From an uncultured Parolsenella sp. (GTDB lineage Bacteria; Actinomycetota; Coriobacteriia; Coriobacteriales; Atopobiaceae): 64,000 nucleotides of DNA. Shown here piece after piece: positions 7,925 to 16,253 of the stretch. The stretch is from positions 124,001-188,000 of the forward strand of contig NZ_CAKUIH010000001.1 of assembly GCF_934660935.1 (NCBI RefSeq). Reading direction: 5' to 3'. Numbering within the stretch: the stretch's first letter is position 1; each line of letters starts with the position of its first letter. The notes under the pieces are model-generated. The model saw only the letters and a program-made list of their open reading frames with translations. It searched no databases and was not told the origin of the DNA. The translations under genes were made by a program, and so were the position numbers.

Positions 7925-8380
7925 ATGCGCTGTCCAAAGTGTGGCTGCGAGGAGTCAAAGGTTGTCGATTCCCGTCCTGCGGAGAGTAACGATTCGATTC
8001 GGCGTCGTCGCGAGTGCACGCAATGCGGATTCAGGTTTACGACGTACGAGCGCCGCGAGGAACTGCCGCTCGTTGTTTTAAAGCACTCTGGTACCAAAGA
8101 ACCTTTTGATCGCGAGAAGATCATGCGTGGTCTTGTCAGGGCTACTGTTAAGCGCGATATCCCTGTCGATGTCTTGGACTCCATCATTGTTGATATTGAG
8201 TCCGATCTCCGCGATCACGGTATTACCGAGGTGGAATCTAGTGCCCTTGGAGAGATGGTTTTGAAGCGCCTCGCCGACATTGATAAGGTCGCGTACGTTC
8301 GCTTCGCTTCTGTTTATCGTGATTTCAAAGATATCGACGAGTTTTCTGCAGAGCTGAGGAGACTGTCTAATGAACAATGA
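7925..8380 (+). CDS. nrdR: Transcriptional repressor NrdR
   Basis: NrdR, 151 residues, is the nucleotide-sensing repressor of ribonucleotide reductase genes. A zinc ribbon (Cys3, Cys6, Cys31, Cys34; RRRRECTQCGFRFTTYER) binds DNA. An ATP-cone domain (about residues 46-136) senses ATP and dATP. The start is supported by GAGGGGAG upstream. Its end overlaps the dut start by 11 bases, joining two genes that control the dNTP pool. No ribonucleotide reductase gene is in the window. Confidence 0.96.
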   Translation: MRCPKCGCEESKVVDSRPAESNDSIRRRRECTQCGFRFTTYERREELPLVVLKHSGTKEPFDREKIMRGLVRATVKRDIPVDVLDSIIVDIESDLRDHGITEVESSALGEMVLKRLADIDKVAYVRFASVYRDFKDIDEFSAELRRLSNEQ

Positions 8381-8819
8381 CGAGATCATTCTTCCAATCA
8401 AAAGGCTTGATGAGTCCGTGCAGCTTCCCGCCTATGCCTATCAAGGTGATGCGGGTCTCGATCTTCGCTCTTCTGAGGATGTGAGTCTTGCGCCGTTCGA
8501 GCGAAGGCTTGTTTCTACGGGTCTTGCGATTGCGATTCCGGAAGGTTATGCCGGATTTGTTCAGCCCAGGAGTGGGCTTGCCTTGCGCGAGGGCCTTTCT
8601 ATGGCTAACACACCTGGTCTTATTGATTCGCATTACCGTGGAGAGCTTAAGGTCTGCGCCATTAACCTTGATCCCGAGAAGACGATTCATATCGAGCGGG
8701 GCGAAAGAATTGCTCAACTGGTTATCCAGAAAGTTCCGGCAGTTACTCTATCCGAGGTTGAGGAGCTTGATGAGACCGACAGGGGAACCGGTGGTTTCGG
8801 TTCAAGCGGTGTTGCGTAG
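8370..8819 (+). CDS. dut: dUTP diphosphatase
   Basis: Trimeric-type dUTPase, 149 residues, hydrolysing dUTP to dUMP and pyrophosphate. This keeps uracil out of DNA and feeds thymidylate synthesis. All five motifs are present: DAGLDLRS, PRSGLALREG, the GLIDSHYRGELKV segment, RIAQLVI and the C-terminal RGTGGFGSSG, which closes over the active site. Motif 3 has Leu where Val is usual (GLID for GVID). The ATG lies inside the last codons of nrdR, so translation is probably coupled. Confidence 0.95.
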   Translation: MNNDEIILPIKRLDESVQLPAYAYQGDAGLDLRSSEDVSLAPFERRLVSTGLAIAIPEGYAGFVQPRSGLALREGLSMANTPGLIDSHYRGELKVCAINLDPEKTIHIERGERIAQLVIQKVPAVTLSEVEELDETDRGTGGFGSSGVA

Positions 8820-8861
8820 ATAGAATTCGATTGTTTGTCGTCCTTGAGGAGCTGACAGTCC

Positions 8862-9797
8862 ATGATCGCCACTGAAAGCCATGACCTTGCCATCGTCGGC
8901 GGAGGTCCAGCCGGCCTCGCTTGCGCTCTTTACGCCACGCGTTATGGCATTGATGCCGTAACTGTCGAGAGGGGTGCATTCGGTGGTCAGATTTCTACCA
9001 CGCCTGAAGTCGACAATTATCCTGGATTCCCTGAAATTGCTGGTCGTGACCTAGGCGAGCAGCTTTATGAGCATGCTAAATCGCTCGGGGCTTCGATTCT
9101 TCAGGATGAGGTTACAAGCCTTTCGAAAACAGCAGATGGTTTTGAACTGGAGTGCTATGGTGTGACCCTTAAGGCAAAGGCAGTCGTTTATACCGCAGGT
9201 GCTCAACCACGCATGGCTGGGTTTGCTGGTGAGGATTCGTTCCGTGGGAGAGGCGTTTCCTATTGCGCCACATGTGATGGTATGTTTTATCGCGGTAAGG
9301 ATATCTATGTTGTCGGTGGCGGCAACACGGCATGTGAAGAGGCCCTCTACCTTTCTAAGATAGGTAAACAAGTCACGATGGTCGTTCGTAAGGATCGGAT
9401 GCGTGCCGCCCAGAGTTTGCAAGATAAGATCGCAAGCTCGAGCTCTATCTTAGTTAGGTACCAAACTAAAATTGAATCAATCGAGGGAGAAGTGCTTCCT
9501 AGCAGGATTACGCTCAGGAGCTTAGTGAATGATGAAGTTGAGACCATAGAATGCGAACCCGGCTCATTTGGCATCTTTGTTGCGGTTGGTCATGATGCAG
9601 ACACTGCATTGGTTGCTGGTCTCGTTGATCTTGCCACTGATGGCTCGATCATAACGGATGATTCCATGGCTACGAAGACGCCGGGTTTGTTCTGTGCAGG
9701 CGATGTTCGCGAAAAGCCGCTCAGGCAGGTGGTAACTGCTGTGTCAGATGGAGCCGTCGCTGCTCAGTCTGCAATGCGCTATCTGGACAGCATCTAA
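8862..9797 (+). CDS. trxB: Thioredoxin reductase family protein
   Basis: A 311-residue FAD/NAD(P)H oxidoreductase of the low-molecular-weight thioredoxin reductase type. The N-terminal FAD motif is GGGPAGLACALYA, the redox-active pair is CATC (Cys135, Cys138), the NADPH motif is VVGGGNTACEEA and the C-terminal FAD motif is GLFCAGDVREKPLRQ. It reduces thioredoxin, which would supply ribonucleotide reductase and so fits nrdR and dut upstream. The start follows TGAGGAG. A paralogous role, such as ferredoxin-dependent reduction, cannot be excluded from sequence alone. Confidence 0.9.
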   Translation: MIATESHDLAIVGGGPAGLACALYATRYGIDAVTVERGAFGGQISTTPEVDNYPGFPEIAGRDLGEQLYEHAKSLGASILQDEVTSLSKTADGFELECYGVTLKAKAVVYTAGAQPRMAGFAGEDSFRGRGVSYCATCDGMFYRGKDIYVVGGGNTACEEALYLSKIGKQVTMVVRKDRMRAAQSLQDKIASSSSILVRYQTKIESIEGEVLPSRITLRSLVNDEVETIECEPGSFGIFVAVGHDADTALVAGLVDLATDGSIITDDSMATKTPGLFCAGDVREKPLRQVVTAVSDGAVAAQSAMRYLDSI

Positions 9798-10137
9798 TTC
9801 AAGCCTTCGCGCACTCGTTGATTAAGTTGCTCGGTGGCGTCTGTGCCTCTCATTAATGACCTCCGGGCGCCACTGTCCGGGCACCACTATCAGTTTATGA
9901 GTGCTTATCGCGTTGAATACAGCCGTCACTGCCTTTTCGTGTAAAGATTCCGGCTCCCCTTTCTTTATCCTTAAATCAAATAACGATAATATATCTTATG
10001 TAAAGTGCCTGCTAATCAGCATTAGCAGGTATGAATGATGTCAAGAAAGCCAGGCATCCCAACCAAGAATGGGGCCGCGATACTGCCGCGACCCCCGTTT
10101 CATGACTAGTGACTTAGATTCGATACCTTTTCCGGTC
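9798..10137. other. Convergent intergenic region with hairpins
   Basis: This 340-base gap between the converging trxB and clc genes has no convincing reading frame. It holds an A+T-rich patch around 9960-10000. A perfect 9-base-pair inverted repeat (10008-10016 with 10021-10029, loop CAGC) lacks a T tract. A second G+C-rich hairpin lies at 10071-10095. No promoter or RNA gene is evident. Confidence 0.6.
10071..10095. terminator. Possible terminator between trxB and clc
   Basis: GGGGCCGCG (10071-10079) pairs with CGCGACCCC (10087-10095) with one mismatch. The minus-strand flank (ATTCTTGG) is only mildly T-rich, so this is a weak candidate terminator for clc. Confidence 0.35.
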
Positions 10138-11730
10138 TTAGGCTCTTTCCTTTGGCACAAAGGTCCCATGGCAAAGCATCCGAACCGTCGATTCGGATTC
10201 GTCACCCTCTTTCTCGTCCATAAGGACAAGAATCCGGTCACCTTCCTCAAGAACTAGAGCACCGTTAGGCAATAGCTCACGGCCATGACGGCGAACGGAT
10301 ACGACAAGCGCGTGTTCAGGCCAGGGTATCTCTGAGATCGCCTTATTGGCTGCATTGCAGCTTGCTTCAACAACGTAACTGTGAATTTGCCTACCGTGTC
10401 CACCCCAATGCTCGTGAGTCTCGTTGGTGCTGATTCCGAGGAACCTGGCAAGGAGATGCTCGTAGTAGGGATCGACCTGGAGCAGATTCGCGGTTACGTA
10501 AGCAAAGACGCTCACGATGGAAAGCGAAAGAAGCGCGTCTAGACTTCCGGTTAGCTCGAATGCAAGGACGACTCCGGTGACGGGGGCCCTCACGACACCA
10601 GCAAATAGACCAGCAATTCCAAGAACCATGAAGTTCATGACGAGGTTTTGATGCATCCCAAATAGGCCGGTCGCCACATCGCCGAAGATTGTTCCGACAA
10701 GAGCGCCCATAACCACCAACGGGAACAGCGTGCCGCCAGGCGTACCAGCTCCAAAGCAAACACCGGTAAAGAGGTACTTCCCGAGCAAGATCAGCAAGAG
10801 AGTTGCAAGTGTTAGCCCCTGGGGACGCATAAGTAGCTCGAGGATCGCGTCTCCTCCGCACATGAGGTCTGGGGCCGTGATGGCAACAATGCCAGCAAGC
10901 ATGAACGGAATAATGTAGCGAAGCGGATTCGGCAGCTTAATGCGAGACATTGCATTCTGAATGGCGAACATGCCCAAGTTATGCAGCGCCCCGATCGCTC
11001 CAATTATGATTCCAAAGACGATGAGAAGGGCATATGCCTCGTGGGGAATATTCTCGATGAGTGTGAAGCTGATGACCGGAGAAAGACCAAGTACCTGAGA
11101 GACGACGTAGTCACTCATGACCGCGCTCATCATGACCGAGATGATCAGCGGTGCATTGAACGTCTTATGAATCTCCTCGAGGGCGAACATGACGCCGGTA
11201 AGGGGCGCATGGAACGCCGCGGCCATACCTGCACCTGCTCCGCATGTGACGAGCAGACGTTCCTCTCCCCTTCCACGCTTGAAAGCTCTGGATACGGCCT
11301 TGCCCGCCATGCCGCCCAGTTGCACTGAGGGGCCTTCTCTACCAAGAGACAAGCCGGCAAATGCCCCCACGGTTCCCTCGAGGAACTTCGCAACAATGAC
11401 GCGATGCCAAGGCGCGCTCAACTTGCCCATTACCTCGGCATCAACTTGAGGAATACCAGAACCCGAGGTAGCCGGCTCGAAACGCACAAGCGCGGCTACA
11501 ACGAGAGCCATAATCGCAAGAGCGACAAACCATCCGATAGCGAAAAGGATATTAGAGGAGATCTGGCTAGTGAGAAATCTCATCGTCTTTTCAGCCCAGG
11601 TGAGCGAAAGTCGATAGAGAGTAATGATCGACCCTCCGAGAAGGCCAACGAGAGCGCCTTCCCACACGAGGCTGACTTGGAATCGTTTTGACAAACGCCT
11701 GCGAATGGGGTCTTTGGTTTCACTAGCCAC
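10138..11730 (-). CDS. ClC-family chloride/anion transporter with C-terminal TrkA-C domain
   Basis: A 530-residue ClC protein. The ion-pathway motifs are GSGIPQV (about 90-96), GREGPSVQ (about 130-137, with the gating glutamate at 132 that points to a proton-coupled antiporter) and GAGTPGGTLFP. The C-terminus (about residues 445-525) is a TrkA-C regulatory domain with the pattern ALVLEEGDRILVL, thought to bind small ligands in related proteins. I choose GTG 11730, just after the apt stop and behind TAGGAG. The open frame to 11919 runs through apt and is low-complexity there. It is the last gene of the ridA-FHA-merR-apt run. Confidence 0.9.
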   Translation of the reverse strand: MASETKDPIRRRLSKRFQVSLVWEGALVGLLGGSIITLYRLSLTWAEKTMRFLTSQISSNILFAIGWFVALAIMALVVAALVRFEPATSGSGIPQVDAEVMGKLSAPWHRVIVAKFLEGTVGAFAGLSLGREGPSVQLGGMAGKAVSRAFKRGRGEERLLVTCGAGAGMAAAFHAPLTGVMFALEEIHKTFNAPLIISVMMSAVMSDYVVSQVLGLSPVISFTLIENIPHEAYALLIVFGIIIGAIGALHNLGMFAIQNAMSRIKLPNPLRYIIPFMLAGIVAITAPDLMCGGDAILELLMRPQGLTLATLLLILLGKYLFTGVCFGAGTPGGTLFPLVVMGALVGTIFGDVATGLFGMHQNLVMNFMVLGIAGLFAGVVRAPVTGVVLAFELTGSLDALLSLSIVSVFAYVTANLLQVDPYYEHLLARFLGISTNETHEHWGGHGRQIHSYVVEASCNAANKAISEIPWPEHALVVSVRRHGRELLPNGALVLEEGDRILVLMDEKEGDESESTVRMLCHGTFVPKERA

Positions 11731-11743
11731 GAATGTGATGCTC

Positions 11744-12292
11744 CTACTTAACCTTAACGAGTGAGAAGATCTCTCGATCGTATTCCTTGGTAAGGGCTTC
11801 GCGCGGATTGAGGAACGCAAGCTCAAGGATGAAAGCAAAGCCAATGACCGTGGCGCCCGTCTGCTCGGCGAGGCGTGCCGTGGCAAGGGCGGTGCCCGCG
11901 GTTGCGATAAGGTCGTCAATTACGAGGACCTTATCGTCGGAGGTCATGGAGTCGGTATGAATCTGCAGCTCGTCAGTTCCGTATTCAAGGGCGTAGCTCT
12001 CCGTATAAACCTCGCGAGGAAGCTTGCCAGGCTTGCGAGCTGGGACGAATCCAGCGCCTAGTCGATAGGCAACTGGTGCGCCGATGAGGAAACCACGCGC
12101 CTCGGATCCAATGACCTTTGTAATCCCTCTGCCAAGGAAGTGATCAGAGATTGCGTCAACGCAGGATGCAAGCCCCTGTGCGTTAGAGATGAGCGGGGTT
12201 ACGTCCTTGAAGATGACCCCAGGCTCCGGATAGTCAGGAATGTCGACGATGAGGTTCTCGTACGGGAAGCGCGCCTCGTTATCTTCGCTCAC
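11744..12292 (-). CDS. apt: Adenine phosphoribosyltransferase
   Basis: Apt, 182 residues, salvages adenine to AMP with PRPP. The PRPP-binding motif VLVIDDLIATAGTA lies in the C-terminal half. The family N-terminal segment DIPDYPEPGVIFKDVTPL and the GSEARGFLIGAPVA segment are clear. I choose GTG 12292 because AAGGAGA lies 5 bases upstream and the length becomes normal; the frame to 12346 would add an atypical leader. It follows merR with a 58-base gap and precedes clc by 13 bases. Confidence 0.95.
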   Translation of the reverse strand: MSEDNEARFPYENLIVDIPDYPEPGVIFKDVTPLISNAQGLASCVDAISDHFLGRGITKVIGSEARGFLIGAPVAYRLGAGFVPARKPGKLPREVYTESYALEYGTDELQIHTDSMTSDDKVLVIDDLIATAGTALATARLAEQTGATVIGFAFILELAFLNPREALTKEYDREIFSLVKVK

Positions 12293-12350
12293 GATGTCTC
12301 CTTGCGTGAAATTGCGAATAATACAGCGGGCCTTAATGCCCGGCAATCAC

Positions 12351-13067
12351 CTAATCGTCAATCAACTCTCTGCGCATGATTGAACATCGTACGACGCCCG
12401 TTAGCGTAAGCATTCGGTCAAGAGCCACCTCTCGTCGAAGCCTTCGCTCGTCCGGAGTTTCGCCTTGATGGCGAGAGAGCGACGCTAGCGCCTGCTCAAA
12501 CATGGGTATCTCGCGATTCGCGGCCGCAAGATACTGGCGGAGGTTCTTCGGCTCAATGCCAAAGCGTGTGAGTTCGTTGCAAGCCCGAATGAGGCGAAGA
12601 TCGCTTCCTCGAACGAGGTCTCTACCGGCAGGCGATTTTACGAGCTTGATGATTGAACAATCCGCAAGCTTGCGAACGAGAGAGATGGGAACGCCAGCAA
12701 CCTCCGGAATCCTATCAATGGGGTGCAGTTCGCGCTCTGCCTCTGGGCTTACAGAAAGCGTGGGATCTACGGGGTCTGGAGCGGCTTCGCAGCCATCTTC
12801 AGGCATGGAATCCGTAGTCCCCTTTTTGCCGTCAAGCTCATCTTTGATAACGCTGAGAGGCAAAAAGCGGCTCTTCTGAAGATAGAGGATCGTCTCGAGA
12901 CGCTGGATGTCACGAGCGGAATAGAGACGATAGCCTCCTGGCGTTCTTGACGGCGTCAGAAGGCCCTCGTCCTCGAGATAGCGAACTTTCGAAACGGAAA
13001 GATCGGGGTATTGCCCCTGAAGCTTGGAGACGACCTTTCCTATGGTGAGATAGCCGGCGTCGGCCAT
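12351..13067 (-). CDS. MerR-family transcriptional regulator
   Basis: A 238-residue MerR regulator. The N-terminal winged helix has TIGKVVSKL, then VSKVRYLEDEGLLTPSRTPGGYRLYSARDIQRLETI. The C-terminal part has no cysteine metal site. It contains a second MerR-like segment (VPISLVRKLADCSIIKLVKSPAGRDLV, about residues 125-150) followed by helices. In mycobacteria a MerR regulator of this kind follows garA, and here it starts 4 bases after the GarA-like FHA gene. The target genes are not evident. Confidence 0.88.
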   Translation of the reverse strand: MADAGYLTIGKVVSKLQGQYPDLSVSKVRYLEDEGLLTPSRTPGGYRLYSARDIQRLETILYLQKSRFLPLSVIKDELDGKKGTTDSMPEDGCEAAPDPVDPTLSVSPEAERELHPIDRIPEVAGVPISLVRKLADCSIIKLVKSPAGRDLVRGSDLRLIRACNELTRFGIEPKNLRQYLAAANREIPMFEQALASLSRHQGETPDERRLRREVALDRMLTLTGVVRCSIMRRELIDD

Positions 13068-13071
13068 CTGG

Positions 13072-13491
13072 CTACTCGCCCGTAGCGATCTTCGGGGCGC
13101 GCACGGTGTGGTACACCATGCGGAAGGTGCCTACCTGGATGGTTGAGCCATCAGCAAGCGCGGAGCTGTTAACGATAGCTCCATCGACCCACGTACCGTT
13201 GAGGGAGCCAAGGTCTTCGACGGTGGCGAAATTACCAGAAATCGAAATCTTCGCGTGGTGACGGGAGACGGTCATGTCGTTTAGGAAAACGTCACTCGAC
13301 GGATCGCGACCAATGGTAATCTCCGGAGTTGCTAGCTCGAAGGTCTGGCCGGTCTGGGGACCCTTGAGGATGGTGAGCGTCGGATTGCTGGGGCGCACGC
13401 CGCCCATGAGGTCCGGAACGGTGGCATCTGAGGACGGCATGCAGAAGATGGCAGTAGCGTCTGTCTCAGGCTTATTAATGTTGTTCTGCAT
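13072..13491 (-). CDS. GarA/OdhI-like FHA-domain protein
   Basis: A 139-residue protein with one forkhead-associated domain (about residues 40-132): ITIGRDPSSDVFLNDMTVSRHHAKI, then DLGSLNGTWVDG. The phosphothreonine-binding Arg, Ser and Asn are present. The N-terminal tail carries ETDATAIF, reminiscent of the ETTSVF motif that PknB/PknG kinases phosphorylate in GarA, but not identical. GarA and OdhI regulate 2-oxoglutarate enzymes by binding them when unphosphorylated. No serine/threonine kinase is in the window. GAGGGAG precedes the ATG and a possible -10 TACAAT lies at 13520-13525 on the minus strand. Confidence 0.88.
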   Translation of the reverse strand: MQNNINKPETDATAIFCMPSSDATVPDLMGGVRPSNPTLTILKGPQTGQTFELATPEITIGRDPSSDVFLNDMTVSRHHAKISISGNFATVEDLGSLNGTWVDGAIVNSSALADGSTIQVGTFRMVYHTVRAPKIATGE

Positions 13492-13528
13492 GGTATCTCC
13501 CTCGCATTGTTGTTAGTTCATTGTACCC

Positions 13529-13903
13529 CTACCGGCAGGCGATGGCCTCAATCGAGACCTTTGCGCCTAGGGGCAATGCCGCGACCTGAAAGACCGAACA
13601 TGCAGGCCTTGGCCTTTCGAAGCGCTTCTCGCAAACGGAGTAGACCGTATCGAGGTCTTCGATGCTCGCGAGCTGAATAGTGACTTTAGATACTTCGGAC
13701 AAAGTAAGGTCGAGCTGTGCTAGGACGGCGGCAACGTTGTCGATGCAGCGCTCCGTCTGACACTCAACTGAATCGTCGGTGTGACATACGCAATCCTTGT
13801 CGACTGGCAGCTGAGAAGATACGAAGACATAGCGTGCCGCGCTTGTGCCTTGAGAGAAGGGACCTTGCGTTCTCGGGGCGGAATCGCACGTAATCGAGTA
13901 CAT
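13529..13903 (-). CDS. RidA/YjgF family protein
   Basis: A 124-residue RidA-family protein, a small trimeric group whose founder hydrolyses reactive enamines and imines from PLP enzymes. Visible family features are GPFSQG near the N-terminus, YVFVSSQLPVD, and the C-terminal RPACSVFQVAALPLGAKVSIEAIA. The arginine of the substrate-binding site is in place (RPRPACS). The insert around CVCHTDDSVECQTERC is unusually cysteine-rich. It lies between dacA and the FHA gene. Confidence 0.85.
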   Translation of the reverse strand: MYSITCDSAPRTQGPFSQGTSAARYVFVSSQLPVDKDCVCHTDDSVECQTERCIDNVAAVLAQLDLTLSEVSKVTIQLASIEDLDTVYSVCEKRFERPRPACSVFQVAALPLGAKVSIEAIACR

Positions 13904-13912
13904 GAGGACCTC

Positions 13913-15082
13913 CTAGGCGGCTTGAGTTACGGATAGCCAGGGGAAAATCGTGTCATTGAGTCCAAATCCGCTTGCGGTGCGGCCAAGCTGGCTGCGCGCG
14001 GAGTACGAGCACGTTGACACGACATGCTCGCCTTGCGTCCACTGACGCACCTCGACCGTATCACCAGGGACAAAGAGACGATCCCGCGGAACGATGCGTT
14101 CGCAAGAGATGTCTCCCCCATCTGGCCAAGAGAGCCCGTTGGCGTATGAGTCTGGCGAGACGACGCAAGAGAAGGCCATGTTGTATGCAAACGTGCGACT
14201 CCCCTCACGGAGGCGAGGATTGGCATACGAATGCCACTCGTACGTGTCAAACGCCCAGTCAAGCAACGATGCGGTATCAGCGAAGCGGCCCTCCTTCGTC
14301 TGACATCCCAGTACGCTCGTGTAGAGCGTCACCCCGTTTCTTCTGGCGCACCCAAGGAAGGTGGTGACGTAATTACCGGTACCCGTCTTAATGCCGAGAA
14401 GGCCGGGATAGGTTGAGAGCAAATCGTCCACCGTCGGCAACGTAACGTTATATCCGCCGATTGGCACCGTAACCGCGGTCTGGCGAACCGTGTCCGCTAT
14501 GAAGGGATGCTTCGTCATGGCATAGCGCGCGAGGATGGTGAGGTCGTGTACAGTCGAGTGGTGGCCCTCCGCATCGAGGCCGTGGGAGTTTTCGAAGTGG
14601 GTGTTGTTCATCCCCAGTTCTGCCGCTTTGTCATTCATCATCTGGACGAAGGCGTCCTCTGAACCCGCAACAGCGACGGCGGCCTCGTACGCGCCGTCAT
14701 TCGCCGAGTACACGAGCGCGGCTCGAAGAAGGTCGCGAAGCGTCGAGGTGTCGCCAGACTGATACCCTGCGACCATTGCGTTCTCGTCGAGTGCTGGAGT
14801 GGATAGGGTGCAAACGGTATCGAGAGAGACTCCGCTTTCGAGGGCGACGACGGCGGTCATCACCTTCGTGACGCTAGCCATATTGATTTCCTCGTCAGGG
14901 TTCTTCTCGTAGAGGACGTTTCCTTGCGCGTCGACCACCATGGTTGCCTCGGCTTCGGCGAGGTTTGGCTCGGACTCGACTGCTAATGCGTTGGCCGGAG
15001 CGTAGCTAAACGCCAGCACGACGGCGAGGGCGAAGCCACAAATGACGAGCTTTCTAGAGCGCTTGACCGTTATAGACCACAC
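13913..15082 (-). CDS. dacA: D-alanyl-D-alanine carboxypeptidase (PBP5 type)
   Basis: A 389-residue serine-type DD-carboxypeptidase that trims pentapeptides in peptidoglycan. A signal peptide or N-terminal anchor covers residues 8-34 (LVICGFALAVVLAFSYAPANALA). The penicillin-binding motifs are SVTK (Ser70-Lys73), SAN (126-128) and KTG (232-234). The C-terminal 100 residues form the beta-rich domain usual after the catalytic part. Its start overlaps the end of pgsA by 13 bases. Cysteines recur in the mature part. Confidence 0.92.
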   Translation of the reverse strand: MWSITVKRSRKLVICGFALAVVLAFSYAPANALAVESEPNLAEAEATMVVDAQGNVLYEKNPDEEINMASVTKVMTAVVALESGVSLDTVCTLSTPALDENAMVAGYQSGDTSTLRDLLRAALVYSANDGAYEAAVAVAGSEDAFVQMMNDKAAELGMNNTHFENSHGLDAEGHHSTVHDLTILARYAMTKHPFIADTVRQTAVTVPIGGYNVTLPTVDDLLSTYPGLLGIKTGTGNYVTTFLGCARRNGVTLYTSVLGCQTKEGRFADTASLLDWAFDTYEWHSYANPRLREGSRTFAYNMAFSCVVSPDSYANGLSWPDGGDISCERIVPRDRLFVPGDTVEVRQWTQGEHVVSTCSYSARSQLGRTASGFGLNDTIFPWLSVTQAA

Positions 15083-15771
15083 TTTTTACGCCTCTTCGAT
15101 TCGCGGATGATTGCTACGCCTTCTGCCGTATAGACATACGCCGTGAGCAAGGAGAAGATGCATCCACCATATACGAAGAGGAGGCCAATTGAGCCGCCAA
15201 CGTCATTTAGGCCGGGAAGCCAAGAAACGGATACGAGGTTGAGTCCGTCGATAACGGGAACTCCGAGGAGAAGAAACGAGAATCCCGTCATAAGGAGCGC
15301 GGTCGCGATCTTGCCTACGTACACAACGTCGATCGGGCGCTCGTGGAACCTGGCGACGATGCGAGATCCTATAGCAAGGTAGATATCCCTACCGATAATG
15401 AGAATGGCCACCCAAGCGGGAAGCTCGCCGGTGATGACAAGGCCAAGAACCCCGGTAAAGAGCAGCAGCCTGTCGCATACGGGGTCAAGGAGTTTCCCAA
15501 ACCAGCTTACGGTCTGCGTACGGCGGGCAATTTGCCCATCCATCCAATCGGTGCAAGCCGCAACGATGTAGATGATGATCGAAGCGACGCGATTGATTCT
15601 TAGGTTGAACATGACGAGAAATACTATCGTCAAGACCATGCGCGATAGAGTTACACCGTTTGCAACGGTAAGAATCTTGTTTGAAGGGTTATCCGAGCTG
15701 CCCACCGGAGCTTCTATATCAGTTTCAAACCCACGACTAACCTTGTACTCGAGCCAATCTTTGAACTTCAA
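15070..15771 (-). CDS. pgsA: CDP-diacylglycerol-glycerol-3-phosphate 3-phosphatidyltransferase
   Basis: A 233-residue integral membrane CDP-alcohol phosphatidyltransferase. The signature D-G-x2-A-R-x8-G-x3-D-x3-D is met by DGQIARRTQTVSWFGKLLDP followed by VCDR. It makes phosphatidylglycerophosphate, fitting the phospholipid genes in this window, but a related specificity cannot be ruled out. The start is TTG at 15771 behind GGGGGAG; no better start exists. An unusual polar N-terminus of about 35 residues precedes the first helix. Confidence 0.85.
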   Translation of the reverse strand: MKFKDWLEYKVSRGFETDIEAPVGSSDNPSNKILTVANGVTLSRMVLTIVFLVMFNLRINRVASIIIYIVAACTDWMDGQIARRTQTVSWFGKLLDPVCDRLLLFTGVLGLVITGELPAWVAILIIGRDIYLAIGSRIVARFHERPIDVVYVGKIATALLMTGFSFLLLGVPVIDGLNLVSVSWLPGLNDVGGSIGLLFVYGGCIFSLLTAYVYTAEGVAIIRESKRRKKCGL

Positions 15772-16015
15772 ATCTTACTCCCCCGATACAAGCGCCATGG
15801 GATACGGCGCAAGCTTAGTCGATGATACCCCATCACTTTGCTGTCCTATCAGGACCCGTCTCCCCTTTCGGAAACGTGACGGAATTGTTAGCTGAGGCCT
15901 CTCCTTCTGCCCAAGCTTGCAAGCTGGATTCAAGCAACATTGAGTGTATGGGTCGCGTATTTGGATATAAGGGATGCGTGCAGCGATTAAGCCAAGATGA
16001 AACAAAGAGAAAGGC
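15772..16015. other. Intergenic region upstream of pgsA
   Basis: About 240 bases between pgsA and the tRNA-Pro terminator. A short inverted repeat GTCCT-ATC-AGGAC lies near 15840-15855, and a TATCAT that could be a -10 box for pgsA lies just downstream of it on the minus strand. No convincing gene is seen. Confidence 0.4.
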
Positions 16016-16046
16016 TAAAGAAAAAGACCGACGGAAACCGCCGGTC
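16016..16046 (-). terminator. Terminator of tRNA-Pro
   Basis: On the minus strand GACCGGCGG and CCGTCGGTC (16026-16034 with 16038-16046) form a 9-base-pair stem with one G-U pair and loop TTT. The stem is followed by TTTTTCTTT. This is a textbook intrinsic terminator starting 11 bases after the tRNA CCA end. Confidence 0.88.
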
Positions 16047-16057
16047 TCATCAAATTC

Positions 16058-16134
<77 letters not shown>

Positions 16135-16159
16135 TTGCTGCTCAACCGCAGCAGAAAAG

Positions 16160-16188
16160 AGATTAACATCCGAGCGGATAACGCGCAA
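16160..16188 (-). promoter_or_regulatory. Promoter of tRNA-Pro
   Basis: Minus-strand TTGCGC (16183-16188) and TAATCT (16160-16165) are 17 bases apart. A TG one base before the -10 makes it an extended type. The -35 hexamer is the same as for the second tRNA-Ala. Confidence 0.6.
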
Positions 16189-16253
16189 GGATTAATTTCA
16201 AGAAAATTGAAATTTGTTTGCGCGAGTCTCTTTGCTATGCATAAAAGCCCAGG

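Noticed and set aside
10008..10029. Perfect 9-base-pair hairpin after trxB as a terminator
   Set aside because: No T tract follows on either strand. It stays noted as an unexplained inverted repeat in the intergenic region.
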